Source: Dendrocalamus latiflorus (lineage: Eukaryota; Streptophyta; Magnoliopsida; Poales; Poaceae). From it: 64,000 bases of DNA. The position numbers and the translations under genes were made by a program. This document shows positions 45,020 to 57,100 of the stretch, in pieces. The notes below the pieces were generated by a model, which searched no databases, had not been told where the DNA came from, and was given only the letters and a program-made list of their open reading frames with translations. Each line of letters begins with the position of its first letter. The stretch's first letter is position 1. Where the stretch lies: positions 13,409,624 through 13,473,623 of the forward strand of contig CM029642.1 in the NCBI GenBank assembly GCA_017311315.1. Reading direction: 5' to 3'.

Positions 45020-46620
45020 TGTAACAACCAAAATTTTTAAAACTTATATAAGTACTTTAAAACCATCACTTATGCATTCTTGGATTTTTTTCCAGAATTT
45101 TTCAGCATTGTTGAAGTGGTTTATATATATTTTAGCAGTCAAAAAGGATTTTTCTAAAATTATTAAAAACTGAACAGATCCTGGAAATAATTTATTCGAG
45201 CTCTTCATATTCTAAAGTGTCTCTCCAAAAATTTTCATGAATTTTGGAGTCCATTTATTAATTTTAGAAATTCAAACTTGAATTATGCCACTAAATCAAA
45301 TAGGAAAACCAAAGTTAAATCCTTTTCAGTCCGAGCCGCCTCCACCTTTTCATTTCTTCTGCGAGAAAGCGTATTCTCGTTGTTCCTCTTTCTCTCTCGC
45401 CGCTTCCCTCTCTCTCTCTCTCTATCACATGGCCCTGGGACCCACCCACCAGAACCCGTCTTCCACATCCAGCCGCGCCACAGCGCCCTCGTGTAGCACC
45501 ACGCCGAGCTCACCACGACAAGCCATCTGCCAAAGCTGTCCCTCTGTCGCTGCACCAGTAGCATCTCCGTAGCACACCTATCCTCTGTCGCGCCTGTCTA
45601 AGTCGTCCCGTCGGGCATTGTGCTACTGCTCGTGAACGCCAAGACCGTGTCATCGTTCGGGAATGCCTCCGAGCGAATATGCATGCTCCACCTGTTTAAG
45701 CTCTGCCTGAGCTCACCCTTCGCTTCACCGTACAACGCCATCTCCATTTTGCCCTTTGATGAAGCTTTTACTTTACTAGAGCGTATGGAATGCCTTCATC
45801 GTCTCCGACTCTAGTGCACAATGCTGTCGTGCTCCGCTGGGCCCATCTCTCGCCTTTGTGAGCTCCGAGCTCTCTTCTTTTGCGTCATCATGTGCTTTTA
45901 TATTCCCTTTAGCTATCCCTGCATTTAATTGGAGTTTGGTGCAGTGAATCACCAGAAAACCTTCATCGTCCTCAGTGCTGGTCACTACCGCCACCACTTC
46001 AATTCCGTCACGCTAGTGAGCCTTAGACCCCGCCATTGACGTTTTTGCCATCCCCTGACCCTTCTGATCATGATGTCGTGCTCCCGTTGTAGCTCGTTCT
46101 CGCTGTGAAGAGACATCATTGTGCACACCTCCACCGTCATCGCAGCTCATCGCCGTCCGGCCACTTCAGATCTCCTCCGTCGTTGCATCCTCATCTTCAT
46201 GTTCCTAGTGAGCCACAGATGCTTATGCACTGGTTGAGTTAGCCTGGAGTAGTAGATTTTGCCATCACCGCCATAGCTTTATTCTGCATCGCCACGAAGA
46301 TTCGCCGTTGGCCTATCTACAGCAACCATTGGTCCTGAGCCACCACCCTTAGCACCGCGCTGAACTTAGGAAGCCATATGTATGCTCATTTGCCCCACTG
46401 TTACACCCTTTTGCTTGTAGCACCATTCATTGGACTTCACCGCCACTCACCACCAAGAGCCCTCCTCTGACCACCCCAATAGTCGCCAACCGCACCAAGA
46501 ATCAAGAATGACAAGGATTTCTCACCACGATTAAACCTTTTGAATCAAGGATGACAAGGAAGAACACTGCCAACCCATGACCTTCAGATATTCGCAAGAT
46601 TGAACTTTTACTATCAGAGT
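45020..46620 (+). mobile_element. Probable LTR fragment of a gypsy element
   Basis: Starts TGTAACAACCAAAATTTTTA, similar in style to the start of the solo LTR at 36265. It has an AT-rich first part, a pyrimidine-rich promoter-like zone (45380-45430) and a GC-richer continuation. No matching right end or target duplication was found, and short ORFs here have no domain. Confidence 0.4.
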
Positions 46621-46639
46621 AAGAACATGTTTGTGCCTA

Positions 46640-48235
46640 AATTTGTTTGAACAATAAACACTATATTTGTACATTCAGATTAATATTTAGTTTTTCTGCA
46701 TTGGAATTTTTCAGGAGTGATAAAATCATAATAACATTATGGGAACAGTTAGCTCATTATTTAAGTGAAGATGTAATTGGCAACCAACTAGTTATAATCG
46801 TCACATCAACAATAGTGCAAGAATTCAATGGTAAGTCCAGTAGTTTACAATTAGATTTTCATAAGAATTCTAAAATAAAAGCCCTAAATAACTAAATTCA
46901 AAATAAATTAAATAGAATTAGCAATTTAATTTGTATACACACTCCAATAAAAATAACTGAAGTTTTGAATAAAAAAGAAAAGTTATAATAAGGATAGTAT
47001 GAATGGTGTCAAAGGAGATCACAAAAGAGTGAAATGGTGTCGATATGTCCTACAAGAAGACATTGACCTATGGGAAAGCAAAGAATCGAGGTGGCAGCAA
47101 TGGAGATGAGGACAACGTGTTGCTCAGTTTAGCCATTCAACAAGGATGATGTTGTGCTGCTCACGGGAGCTATTAAAGAGAAAAGCTAGAGTGGAAGGAG
47201 CCAAGGGTCGCGATGACGAGTGGTGAGCGTCGATGTTTGTTGAAGAAGTCAGTAGTCAAAAAAGCTTAATGATGAAGAAGTCTTAGTAGAGAGAATATGA
47301 AACTTTGCAATGAAGACAAGATATGGATGATATAGAATCAGAGGAAAAAGAAGCCACCACATTCGCTCTCAAGAGCTAGAAATTACCACGTTAATTAGAG
47401 AAAAAAGAGAAAGATCTATATCATCGATTATGGTGGGTCCAGATTATAATAGTCTAAATTAAAATAAAGAGTCCATATCACGTACAATTTAAAAATAACT
47501 AAAATTTAGAATAAAAATAAAATAAAATTATAACTTGATTTCCATACGAATTATTGAGCAAAATCTCAAAGTAAATATAATTTGCAATAAAAGTTTTAAA
47601 AAATAGCAATTGGATTTTATATGAATTCCAACCAAAATAACTAAAATTTAGAATAGAATAAAATAAAATAGCAATTTAATTCGATACAAATTCGAAGTAA
47701 AATCCCTAAATAGCTTTAATTAGGAATAAAAATTAAAGAAAAATCTATGTATTGTATTATTAAGATAGAGGAAAAAGAAGCCAACATGTTCTCTCTTAAA
47801 GGGTAGAAATTACCACGTGAATCAGTGGAAAAAGAGAAAATTTTAACTGTCAATTGAGATTATAACAATCTAGATTAACCACATGTAGTATAAAAAATAC
47901 AATTGTATTTTCGGTCATATAATATATATATATATATATATATATAATAAGTATTAGAGTTAGATAATAAATATAATATTATTTTTGGAGATATTGTAAT
48001 AGTTAGCCATACTATTGCACGGAAATTTAGCTATTTAACTATACATAGAGGAGACTCGCCCGATCGTTCAATGGTCTGAATCCAGCTGCAGCATAAGGGC
48101 CAAGGGGAACAGAAGTACAGAACACTGGACACCCATGCTTGACGCATATGACCTCGATCTTGCATGAATGGCCTTGCTGTGCTCGCTGCGTGCATGCAGT
48201 ACGGAGTAGGTTGTCGCATAGGACTTGATCATGAC
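46640..48235. other. AT-rich repeat zone
   Basis: Contains many variants of AATTCCAACCAAAATAACTA and TTTAGAATAAAATAAAAT. A direct repeat of about 100 bp starts with GAGGAAAAAGAAGCCA at about 47340 and 47768 (offset about 428). A (TA)n microsatellite lies at 47927-47946. No gene. Confidence 0.6.
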
Positions 48236-48240
48236 GTGGA

Positions 48241-48485
48241 TGTTAGATTGATCTCTCCCCGATTAGCCCAACGGCTAATCGGGACCTTGATCCGCGCCCT
48301 GATCGAGGGCGCTCAGCCCAACTATTGGCTAATGGCCCCCCGTCGCGCTGCGCAATAAATAGAGGGTGGGGGCCGGCGGCTCGACTAACGAGGTTCGCCT
48401 GAGCCGCAACCCCCCACCGACACAAACCCTAGACCGATCTAGAGGGACGCGCAGTCGGCGGCGGGAAGCTCCATCGCCGTCCCCT
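48241..48485 (+). repeat. LTR1, truncated
   Basis: First 245 bp of the LTR (TGTTAGATTGATCTCTCCCC...), ending in GCCGTCCCCT. It joins pol sequence (ACTGGCTAGTAG) with the three bases CCT shared by both parents. Confidence 0.95.
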
Positions 48486-49444
48486 ACTGGCTAGTAGTAA
48501 TGTCAGTCTGCTACTGGAGACAAAGAAGTTTTTGTCCTCAAACTTTGATATGAAAGATCTTGGTGAAGCTTCGTTCGTTCTAGGGATCGAAATTCACCGG
48601 GATAGAAACAAAGGGATATTGGGACTGTCACAAAAGGCATACATAGAGAAAGTCTTAAAGAAATTTGGTATGCATAAATGTAGTCCTTCACCTGCACCTA
48701 TAGTCAAGGGCGACAGATATGGGGATTTTCAATGCCCCAGGAACCAGTACGAGCTCGATCAAATGAAATCGGTTCCATATGCTTCAGCTGTCGGAAGCTT
48801 GCAGTATGCTTAAGTGTGTACACGCCCTGACTTAGCGTTTGTTACCGGGTTACTTGGCAGATTCCAGAGCAATCCTGGAATAGAACATTGGAAATTGGTA
48901 AAGAAAGTCTTGCGTTATTTGCAAGGAACAAAAGGCCTCATGATCACATACAGAAGATCAGATTCACTCCATATAGTGGGGTATACAGACTCTGATTATG
49001 CGGGAGATGATAGAAAGTCGACATCCGGATATGTGTTCACTCTCGCTGGAGGAGCTATATCGTGGAAAAGCTCAAAAGCAAACCGTCACTACATCGTCCA
49101 CAATGTATGCCGAGTTTGTAGCATGTTATGAGGCTACGGGGCAGGTGAACTGGCTAAAGAAGTTCATACCCGGTTTAAAAGTGGTTGATGACATCAATAG
49201 ACCACTTAAGTTGTACTGCGATAATGAACCCGCAGTAATGTATGCCCACAACAATAAGTCAAGTGGTGCTGCCAAACACATTGACATAAAGTACTATGTT
49301 GTGAAAGATAAAGTTCGGGATCAAATTATAAGTCTTGAGCATATAAGTACCGCAAAGATGTTAGCGGATCCGCTTACAAAAGGCTTACCACCCAACGTGT
49401 TCAGAGAACATGTAGCCGGCATGGGTTTAAGGGAAAGTCTATGA
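48483..49444 (+). pseudogene. 3' part of copia pol (RT end and RNase H), first unit
   Basis: Corresponds to about 54412-55372 of the second unit. It carries FDMKDLGEASFVLGIEIHRD, RYLQGTKGL, DSDYAGDDRKSTSGY and the RNase H end KMLADPLTKGLP. Relative to unit two, it has a CAA to TAA stop at 48813-48815 and one added A in the run near 49075-49079, which shifts the frame. Confidence 0.92.
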
Positions 49445-49621
49445 TTCCTGGACTATAAAGGGCCCAAAATTAAAGAATCTGTTTCAGAACAAAGATGTGT
49501 ATTGTAGCTGTTAAATCTATCGGCAATTGACCGTGACGATGAAGCATGCTCTATGCACTAATCTGTGATGAAATGGTAAAAGAAGAAAAGGTATGATATG
49601 AGAGGAGATCAAGGGGGAGAA

Positions 49622-50071
49622 TGTTAGATTGATCTCTCCCCGATTAGCCCAACGGCTAATCGGGACCTTGATCCGTGCCCTGATCGGGGGCGCTCAGCCC
49701 AACTATTGGCTAATGGGCCCCCGTCGCGCTGCGCAATAAATAGAGGGTGGGGGCCGGCGGCTCGACTAACGAGGTTCGCCTGAGCCGCAACCCCCCACCG
49801 ACACAAACCCTAGACCGATCTAGAGGGACGCGTAGTCGGCGGCGGGAAGCTCCATCGCCGTCCCCTTCACCGGATCTACGCCGCCGCCACCGCCCTCCTC
49901 TTCTCCGACCATCGCTGCCCATGCGCAGACTTCACCGACGAAGCAGCGATGGCCAGCTCCTCCTCCAATGCATCGGACGGTCGGTACTTCCCTCTCCCTC
50001 TCCCCTTCTCTCTCGAATCCGAACAAGAACACCCTCAGATCTACCCCTAGAAGATCCCACGGGACATAACA
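49622..50071 (+). repeat. LTR2, complete (450 bp)
   Basis: TGTTAG...ATAACA. It is followed by the primer-binding site TGGTATCAGAGCC (50073-50085), a perfect initiator-Met tRNA type site, and preceded by AAGGGGGAGAA (polypurine tract). CAATAAATAGAG near 49734 may be its TATA region. It differs from LTR3 at roughly a dozen places. Confidence 0.95.
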
Positions 50072-50072
50072 A

Positions 50073-50085
50073 TGGTATCAGAGCC
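50073..50085 (+). promoter_or_regulatory. Primer-binding site of the second copia unit
   Basis: TGGTATCAGAGCC, two bases after LTR2, complementary to the 3' end of initiator methionine tRNA. Confidence 0.9.
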
Positions 50086-51189
50086 TGATCTAGGCGTAGA
50101 TTTAGATGGAAAAGATCTCAGACCACCGTCGGTTGACCGGCGTGCGGAAAAGAAAAGAACGAAGAAAACCCTAACCCTAGATCTGAAAAGGCCAGGACTT
50201 ACCTGGCCGTCGTCGTCGGGCCGTCGTCGCTGGCGTGCGGGAAGACCGGCGAGCCGTGGGCTCGCCGGCCCTCCAAAGCGGACCACCGTCGACGCGCTGA
50301 GGGGCGCCGACACGGAGCCGCTCGACGGCGGCGCGCTCCCTCTCAGGGGAGCGCGCACGCCGGCGAGAGGGCCCGCGGTGGCGCCGGCTTCTCCTTCTCC
50401 GGCGGCTGGACGAGGTCGCCGCCGCCGCTCCTTTTTCGCTCGGGTGCGAGGCTGGAGAGGGGAGAGGAGAAATGAGCTAGGGTTTTTGGGGGAGACGATC
50501 GCGAGCGAGTTTTGTTCCGCCGAATTCGCCGCCGCACCGTCGGATGGCGCTGGACGGCTGAGATCGCGCCGAGGACAGCGGGCTGGCTTTCGGCCCAGGC
50601 GGGCGAGAGCTTTCCCGACCCAGGCCCAGGTTGCGGCCTGGGCGCGGGGAGCGTGAGGCGGCGCTGTGCTGAGCGGGCCGCCTGGGCCGCGGCTGCGAAG
50701 GAATGGGCCAAATGGCCATTTCGCACAGTAATTCCATTAAAAGTTTTTTATTTATTTTCAGAAGCATTTTTTAAGTGAATTTGAATGAAATTTGCATCAA
50801 ATCTCTGTAAATTTTTGCACCAACGTGTTATTTTTCCAGAGATTAGATGAGTACAGTAATAATGCTTCTGAGTATGAATTATTTTAGAATAATTTCATGT
50901 TTCCGCTGCAAAAGTTAATGTTGATTACTCTTTCAATTAAATTCGAACCAACGGGAGAATTTAATTTTTGAGAATTGTTGTGAATTATGATATTGTTATT
51001 TTCTGACCAACGTTGATAATAACAGTATTATAATTTTAATTGATGAGTTTTATGCATTATCTCTATTTCTGCCCAACGTTGATGTAGATTTAATGTGTAA
51101 ACAACTGTATGTTTTAATTTTAACCAACGTTGGAACCAAGGCATGCAGTTGTTGTTATTATATTTAAATGTTCTCACTGTATATGAATT
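50086..51189 (+). other. Untranslated leader of the second copia unit
   Basis: GC-rich to about 50720, then AT-rich with repeated CCAACGTTG(A/G) motifs (50820, 50950, 51010, 51070, 51125). The AT-rich part ends in TGTGTTTTCAG, which looks like a splice acceptor just before the gag ATG. An intron in the leader is possible but unproven. Confidence 0.5.
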
Positions 51190-51213
51190 GTGTTTTCAGG
51201 AGGATACTCTTTG

Positions 51214-54200
51214 ATGGGCTACATCAGGGATATCCCGGTTCTCAAAGGAGACAACTACGGTGAATGGAAGAAAAAGATTGATCTAGCTTTCATCTTGGCT
51301 GTGGTGGACTGGGTAGTCACCACACCGTGTCCCACAGAGCCTGTGGCACCGGTGAGGGATGAAAATGAGGCTGATGCTGCTTGGCAGACAAGACAGAGGG
51401 ACCATGCTCCCATAAAAATGTCATATGATCTTGATCATAAAAAGTGGGTCACTGCCAACAAGAAATGTTTGGCTGTGATAAAGAACACGATTGAGCCTGC
51501 AATTGTGGGCTCAATCGCAGAGTGTGACACTGTCACAGAGTACCTTGAGAAAATAAAGAGTCAGTTTACTGGTTCTTCAAAGACTTATGCTACACAGCTG
51601 ATTAAGCAGCTTGTGACAGAAAGGTACTCTGGTGGTGGCAGTGGCATAAGAGAGCACATACTAAGGATGAGCAACTTGGCATCCAAGCTTAAACCAATGG
51701 ATTTGGCTCTCAAGGATGAGTTCCTTATTCATTTGATTTTTGCTTCCTTGCCGAAAGAGTTTGACACTTTTGTTGTCAACTACAACATGCAGCCCGAAAA
51801 ATGGGACTTAGAAAAGTGCATAGCTATGTGTGTGCAAGAGGAGGAAAGAATTAAACTCTCACATGGTGGTTCTATCAACTATGTGAATGACTACAAGAAA
51901 AAGAACTTTAATCATTCCTCCTCAAAGATAGGAAAGCCTCAGCAACAAAATTTCACAGTGGAGAAAGATCAGTGCCTTCATTGCAAGAAAAAGGGACATT
52001 ACAAGAAAAATTGTCCCGATTTCTTGAAAATGATTATGTCAAAGAAAGGTGAGAACATCATTACGTTCATAAATGAGTCCCTGTATGTACAATATTCAAA
52101 ATCTACTTGGTGGATTGATTCAGGTGCAACTGTTCATGTTGCCAATAATTTGCAGGGATTCCGTTTGACGAGGAATACGCAAAGAAAAGAAAGATGCGTT
52201 GAAGTCGCAAATGGAGTCCAAGCTGAAGTTGAGGCCGTTGGAGATCTTTCATTAGAGCTAGCTGATGGCTTCACTCTTTTACTTAGAGATGTTCTTTATG
52301 TTCCCTCTTTACAGAGGAATTTGATTAGTGTTTCATGTTTGGACAATGATGGTTATGATTGTCATTTTGAAAATGGCAAGTGTGAAATAATGTTTAATAA
52401 AGAATGTGTTGGTCTTGCCATCTTACAAAATGAACTTTATTTGTTATCATTATGTGACGATGTGAATATCGTATGCGATAATGGGAACGTCGCGTGCGAG
52501 AAAGTGATTGAATCCTCGTCTACAAATGTAAACAGGAAACGAAAGAGAAATCTAGATGCGTCGTCGAAATTATGGCACTGTCGTTTAGGCCATATTTCGA
52601 GGGGGAGAATAGAAAGACTAGTTAAGAATGATATTCTTCGTCCATTAGAGTTCTCAGACTTAGAACAATGCAGAGAATGCATTAAAGGAAAATATGTAAA
52701 GAAAATTAAGAAAGACGCCAAAAGAAGCACAGGAGTTCTACAAATTATTCACACAGACATTTGTGGTCCTTTTCCTGTGAAAAGTGTGGATGGATATGAC
52801 TCGTTCATAACATTCACGGATGATTACTCCCGTTATGGATATATTTATCCAATCAAAGAAAGAAATGAAGCCTTGGATAAATTCAAGATATTTAAGGCTG
52901 AAGTTGAAAACCAACACGATTTAAAGATTAAGATAATCCGATCTGATCGTGGGGGGGAGTACTACGGTCGACATACCCCATATGGACAAGTTCCTGGACC
53001 TTTTGCAAGGTTTTACAGGAAAATGGCATAGTGGCCCAGTATTCTACACCGGGCGAACCTCAACAAAATGGAGTAGCTGAAAGACGCAATCGTACCCTGA
53101 TGGATATGGTGCGAAGCATGATGAGCTATTCCACACTGTCATTGAGTTTATGGATGGAGGCGTTGAAAACCGCCATTCATATTCTAAACAGAGTGCCTAG
53201 TAAGTCGGTGCCCAAAACACCGTACGAGTTGTGGACAGGAAGAGTTCCCTCACTAAACCACTTACGTGTGTGGGGGAGTCCTGCTGAGGCTAAAGTATTT
53301 AACCCAAACCTTGGGAAGCTTGATCCCAAAACAGTAAGTTGCCATTTCATTGACTACCCTGAAAAGTCAAAAGGTTTTCGTTTCTACTGTCCAGACAGAT
53401 ATACAAAGTTTGTAGAAACGAGACACGCTGTCTTCTTAGAGGATGAAATGATGAGGGGAAGTATGGTAGCTCGAGAGATTGACCTTGAAGAGAAGCGGGT
53501 GTTTGCGCCCACTCCGATGATTCAAGAGCCATTCTTCACACTACCTGCTGTCGCTGCACCGACGGTGCAAGACACTATGGTGCCAGCACCTGTTATTGTT
53601 CCTCCTGTGGCAACAATGAATGAGAATGAGGAACCTGTTCTTCAGGATCCTATAGAACCCATTGCCACAGATGAGGGGAGCAACAGCAGTCTCAAACAGA
53701 AGATGTACCAAATGAGGAGGCCCCGAGGAGGTCTCAAAGAGTAAGAAGATCAGCTATTTCTGATGATTATCAGATTTATCATACAGAGGATTTTCAAATG
53801 GAGGATGATCTCACCTCATTTGGAGAAGCCATGAGAAGCGAAAATTCTTCAAAATGGCTTGAGGCCATGGAAGAGGAAATGAGGTCCATGAAGGCTAATA
53901 AAGTCTGGGACTTGAAAATTATTCCTAAAAGAGCCAAAACAGTAGGCTGTAAATGGGTCTACAAGACAAAGCTTGACTCCCAAGGGAATGTAGAAAGATA
54001 CAAAGCGCGACTTGTGGCAAAAGGCTTTACGCAAAGAGAAGAGATTGATTACAATGAGACATTTTCTCCAGTCTCATGTAAAGATTCCTTCAGAATCATA
54101 ATGGCATTAGTAGCACATTATGATTTAGAGTTACATCAGATGGATGTAAAGACGACATTTCTTAATGGGGATTTGGAGGAAAATGTTTACATGGCACAAC

Positions 54201-55372
54201 CGAAAGGTTTTGTCGTGGAAGGAAATGAAAGAATGGGATGCCGCCTAAAGAAATCGATTTATGGGTTAAAGCAAGCTTCAAGACAGTGGTACTTGAAGTT
54301 TGACAGTACAATAAGAAAATTTGGGTTTAAAGAGAATGTAGAGGACAACTGTGTTTATGCAAAGTTTAAAGATGGGAAGTTTATCTTCCTAATCCTGTAT
54401 GTGGATGATATCCTACTGGCTAGTAGTGATGTCAGTCTGCTACTGGAGACAAAGAAGTTTTTGTCCTCAAACTTTGATATGAAAGATCTTGGTGAAGCTT
54501 CGTTCGTTCTAGGGATTGAAATTCACCGGGATAGAAACAAAGGGATATTGGGACTGTCACAAAAGGCATACATAGAGAAAGTCTTAAAGAAATTTGGTAT
54601 GCATAAATGTAGTCCTTCACCTGCACCTATAGTCAAGGGCGACAGATATGGGGATTTTCAATACCCCAGGAACCAGTACGAGCTCGATCAAATGAAATCG
54701 GTTCCATATGCTTCAGCTGTCGGAAGCTTGCAGTATGCTCAAGTGTGTACACGCCCTGACTTAGCGTTTGTTACCGGGTTACTTGGCAGATTCCAGAGCA
54801 ATCCTGGAATAGAACATTGGAAATTGGTAAAGAAAGTCTTGCGTTATTTGCAAGGAACAAAAGGCCTCATGATCACATACAGAAGATCAGATTCACTCCA
54901 TATAGTGGGGTATACAGACTCTGATTATGCAGGAGATGATAGAAAGTCGACATCCGGATATGTGTTCACTCTCGCTGGAGGAGCTATATCGTGGAAAAGC
55001 TCAAAGCAAACCGTCACTACATCGTCCACAATGTATGCCGAGTTTGTAGCATGTTATGAGGCTACGGGGCAGGTGAGCTGGCTAAAGAAGTTCATACCCG
55101 GTTTAAAAGTGGTTGATGACATCAATAGACCACTTAAGTTGTACTGCGATAATGAACCCGCAGTAATGTATGCCCACAACAATAAGTCAAGTGGTGCTGC
55201 CAAACACATTGACATAAAGTACTATGTTGTGAAAGATAAAGTTCGGGATCAAATTATAAGTCTTGAGCATATAAGTACCGCAAAGATGTTAGCGGATCCG
55301 CTTACAAAAGGCTTACCACCCAACGTGTTCAGAGAACATGTAGCCGGCATGGGTTTAAGGGAAAGTCTATGA
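51214..55372 (+). pseudogene. Copia gag-pol of the second unit, two single-base losses
   Basis: Gag probably starts at the ATG at 51214 (MGYIRDIPVLKGDNYGEWKK); an in-frame ATG at 51190 precedes it. Gag, the knuckle CLHCKKKGHYKKNC (about 51973), the protease WWIDSGATVHVA (about 52110) and most of integrase are in one frame to about 53010. There, one T fewer in a T-run moves the frame to 53031-53744 (PQQNGVAERRN, TPYELWTGRVP). A second single-base loss near 53700 moves it to the RT/RNase H frame (KWVYKTKLD, YVDDILLASSD, TMYAEFVACYEA), which ends with TGA at 55370-55372. All catalytic motifs remain visible. Confidence 0.92.
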
Positions 55373-55549
55373 TTCTTGGACTATAAAGGGCCCAAAATTA
55401 AAGAATCTGTTTCAGAACAAAGATGTGTATTGTAGCTGTTAAATCTATCGGCAATTGACCGTGACGATGAAGCATGCTCTATGCACTAATCTGTGATGAA
55501 ATGGTAAAAGAAGAAAAGGTATGATATGAGAGGAGATTAAGGGGGAGAA

Positions 55550-55998
55550 TGTTAGATTGATCTCTCCCCGATTAGCCCAACGGCTAATCGGGACCTTGAT
55601 CCGCGCCTTGATCGGGGGCGCTCAGCCCAACTATTGGCTAATGGGCCCCCGTCGCGCTGCGAAATAAATAGAGGGTGGGGGCCGGCGGCTCGACTAACGA
55701 GGTTCGCCTGAGCCGCAACCCCCCACCGATACAAACCCTAGACCGATCTAGAGGGACGCGTAGTCGGTGGCGGGAAGCTCCATCGCCGTCCTCTTCACCG
55801 GATCTACGCCGCCGCCACCGCCCTCCTCTTCTCCGACCGTCGCTGCCCGTGCGCAGACTTCACCGACGAAGCAGCGATGGCCAGCTCCTCCTCCAATGCA
55901 TCGGACGGTCGGTACTTCCCTCTCTCTCTCCCCTTCTCTCTCGAATCCGAACAAGAACACCCTCAGATCTACCCCTAGAAGATCCTAAGGACCTAACA
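55550..55998 (+). repeat. LTR3 (449 bp)
   Basis: Right-hand LTR, about 97 percent like LTR2 by eye. It ends CCTAACA and is followed by the target duplication GTGGA. Confidence 0.95.
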
Positions 55999-56045
55999 GT
56001 GGAGACAATTAAGGAAGCCATGATGACTAAGTCTGCTTATTTTAG

Positions 56046-56270
56046 CTTCTCTCCTGGACTTCTAGTTTTTTAATTTTATCTTTTTTAGTTTTTTCAGGAT
56101 TTTCTTTTTTTATTCTGTTGTATTATCCGTAATGATTTAATATGTTTTTTATTTTTAAATTGTTTAAAATTTAATTACGTCAAAAAGCCACTAGCAATAA
56201 ATCAACTACAGTGCCAAACAGTAGAAAATAAGCTACAAGCTATAAAAAATCTAAATAAATAGAGCCTAAA
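56046..56270. mobile_element. AT-rich MITE, family H copy 2
   Basis: Shares TTTTTAAATTGTTTAAAATT and ACGTCAAAAAGCCAC with the other H copies. It lies 50 bp after the copia element. Exact ends unclear. Confidence 0.5.
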
Positions 56271-56431
56271 AAGACTGATAAATAGAGACACATCAGAGGT
56301 GGATGAGTAAACCACCACGACATATCTCGGAGAGTAAACCACCACCATATATGTAGTGGGAACGAAAAGGATGGGGCCAATAGCTAGCATAAGTATCAGC
56401 GAATTGTTTATGTATCTAGCTATTTTTTTAA

Positions 56432-56645
56432 GGGTCTTGATAAATATCATTTGGACATTTTCTTTCTAACTATTATCTAGATTTATGATCATTGGATTAG
56501 AGATCTAACGGTCATGAATTCTCCCCCATCCTCTCCAAAAAAAATCTCCTTCTCCTCTGAAAAAAGGCACCGTTGGATTTCTAATCCAACAGTCTCAAAT
56601 CTGGATGATTGTTAGGAAAAAAATATCCGAATGATACCTAGACAC
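56432..56645. mobile_element. Second copy of the Mutator-type MITE family
   Basis: Left GGGTCTTGATAAATATCATT and right AATGATACCTAGACAC are inverted. The arms contain TTAGAGATCTAACGGTCATG as in the 22241-22478 element. Its flanks no longer show a clear 9-bp duplication, so it is older. Confidence 0.7.
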
Positions 56646-56699
56646 ATCCGAATTTTAGTTTTCTAACATCTGTTTTTATAAAAATAAAAATAAGCTTCT

Positions 56700-57100
56700 C
56701 TTCACGTTTAAAAGACACAGAAGACAATACATATCACCTGTACCAACGTAGCTGGGTAGAAGCAGACACGCACGACAGGACTAGCTGGCGCGGAGGAGGA
56801 TAGCGCGGCGCGGCAGCAGAGGTCCTAGGGGCAGCGCCAAGCCACTGCCAAGCGCGCGCAGGGGGCTGGGAGCATGGACAGCGGCACTTACTGAAGCAAG
56901 CAAGGGCAGTGTCTAGAACAGAAAGAGAAGATCATGACAGCCTGATGTGATCTTCTATCAACTACAATTTTACCACCATCTGACGGCTCTACATGCAAGC
57001 ACAGCTAGCTGACGAGAATGATCAGGTAAATAAATCATTATGACACAGTAGTCTGACCCTTGGAGCATCCGAGAGGTTCTCAGAAATCATTACAAGGAAA
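56700..57100. other. Unassigned sequence, no gene seen
   Basis: A short GC-rich patch (56740-56900) between MITEs and the inverted repeat. No domain, repeat or RNA gene identified. Confidence 0.5.

Larger units (their letters stand above)
48241..55998 (+). mobile_element. Three-LTR tandem copia element
   Basis: The order is truncated LTR1 (48241-48485), a 3' pol fragment (48483-49444), LTR2 (49622-50071), a near-complete internal region (50072-55549), LTR3 (55550-55998). The whole is bounded by the same 5-bp sequence GTGGA (48236-48240 and 55999-56003). So a single insertion carries two internal domains sharing the middle LTR. The pol fragments of the two units are almost identical. Confidence 0.93.

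Noticed and set aside
47927..47946. (TA)n tract as a promoter TATA region
   Set aside because: It is a simple microsatellite in AT-rich sequence with no gene downstream.
50072..50656. 194-codon frame after the copia primer-binding site
   Set aside because: It overlaps the primer-binding site and GC-rich leader; the gag start is at 51214 and this frame has no gag similarity.
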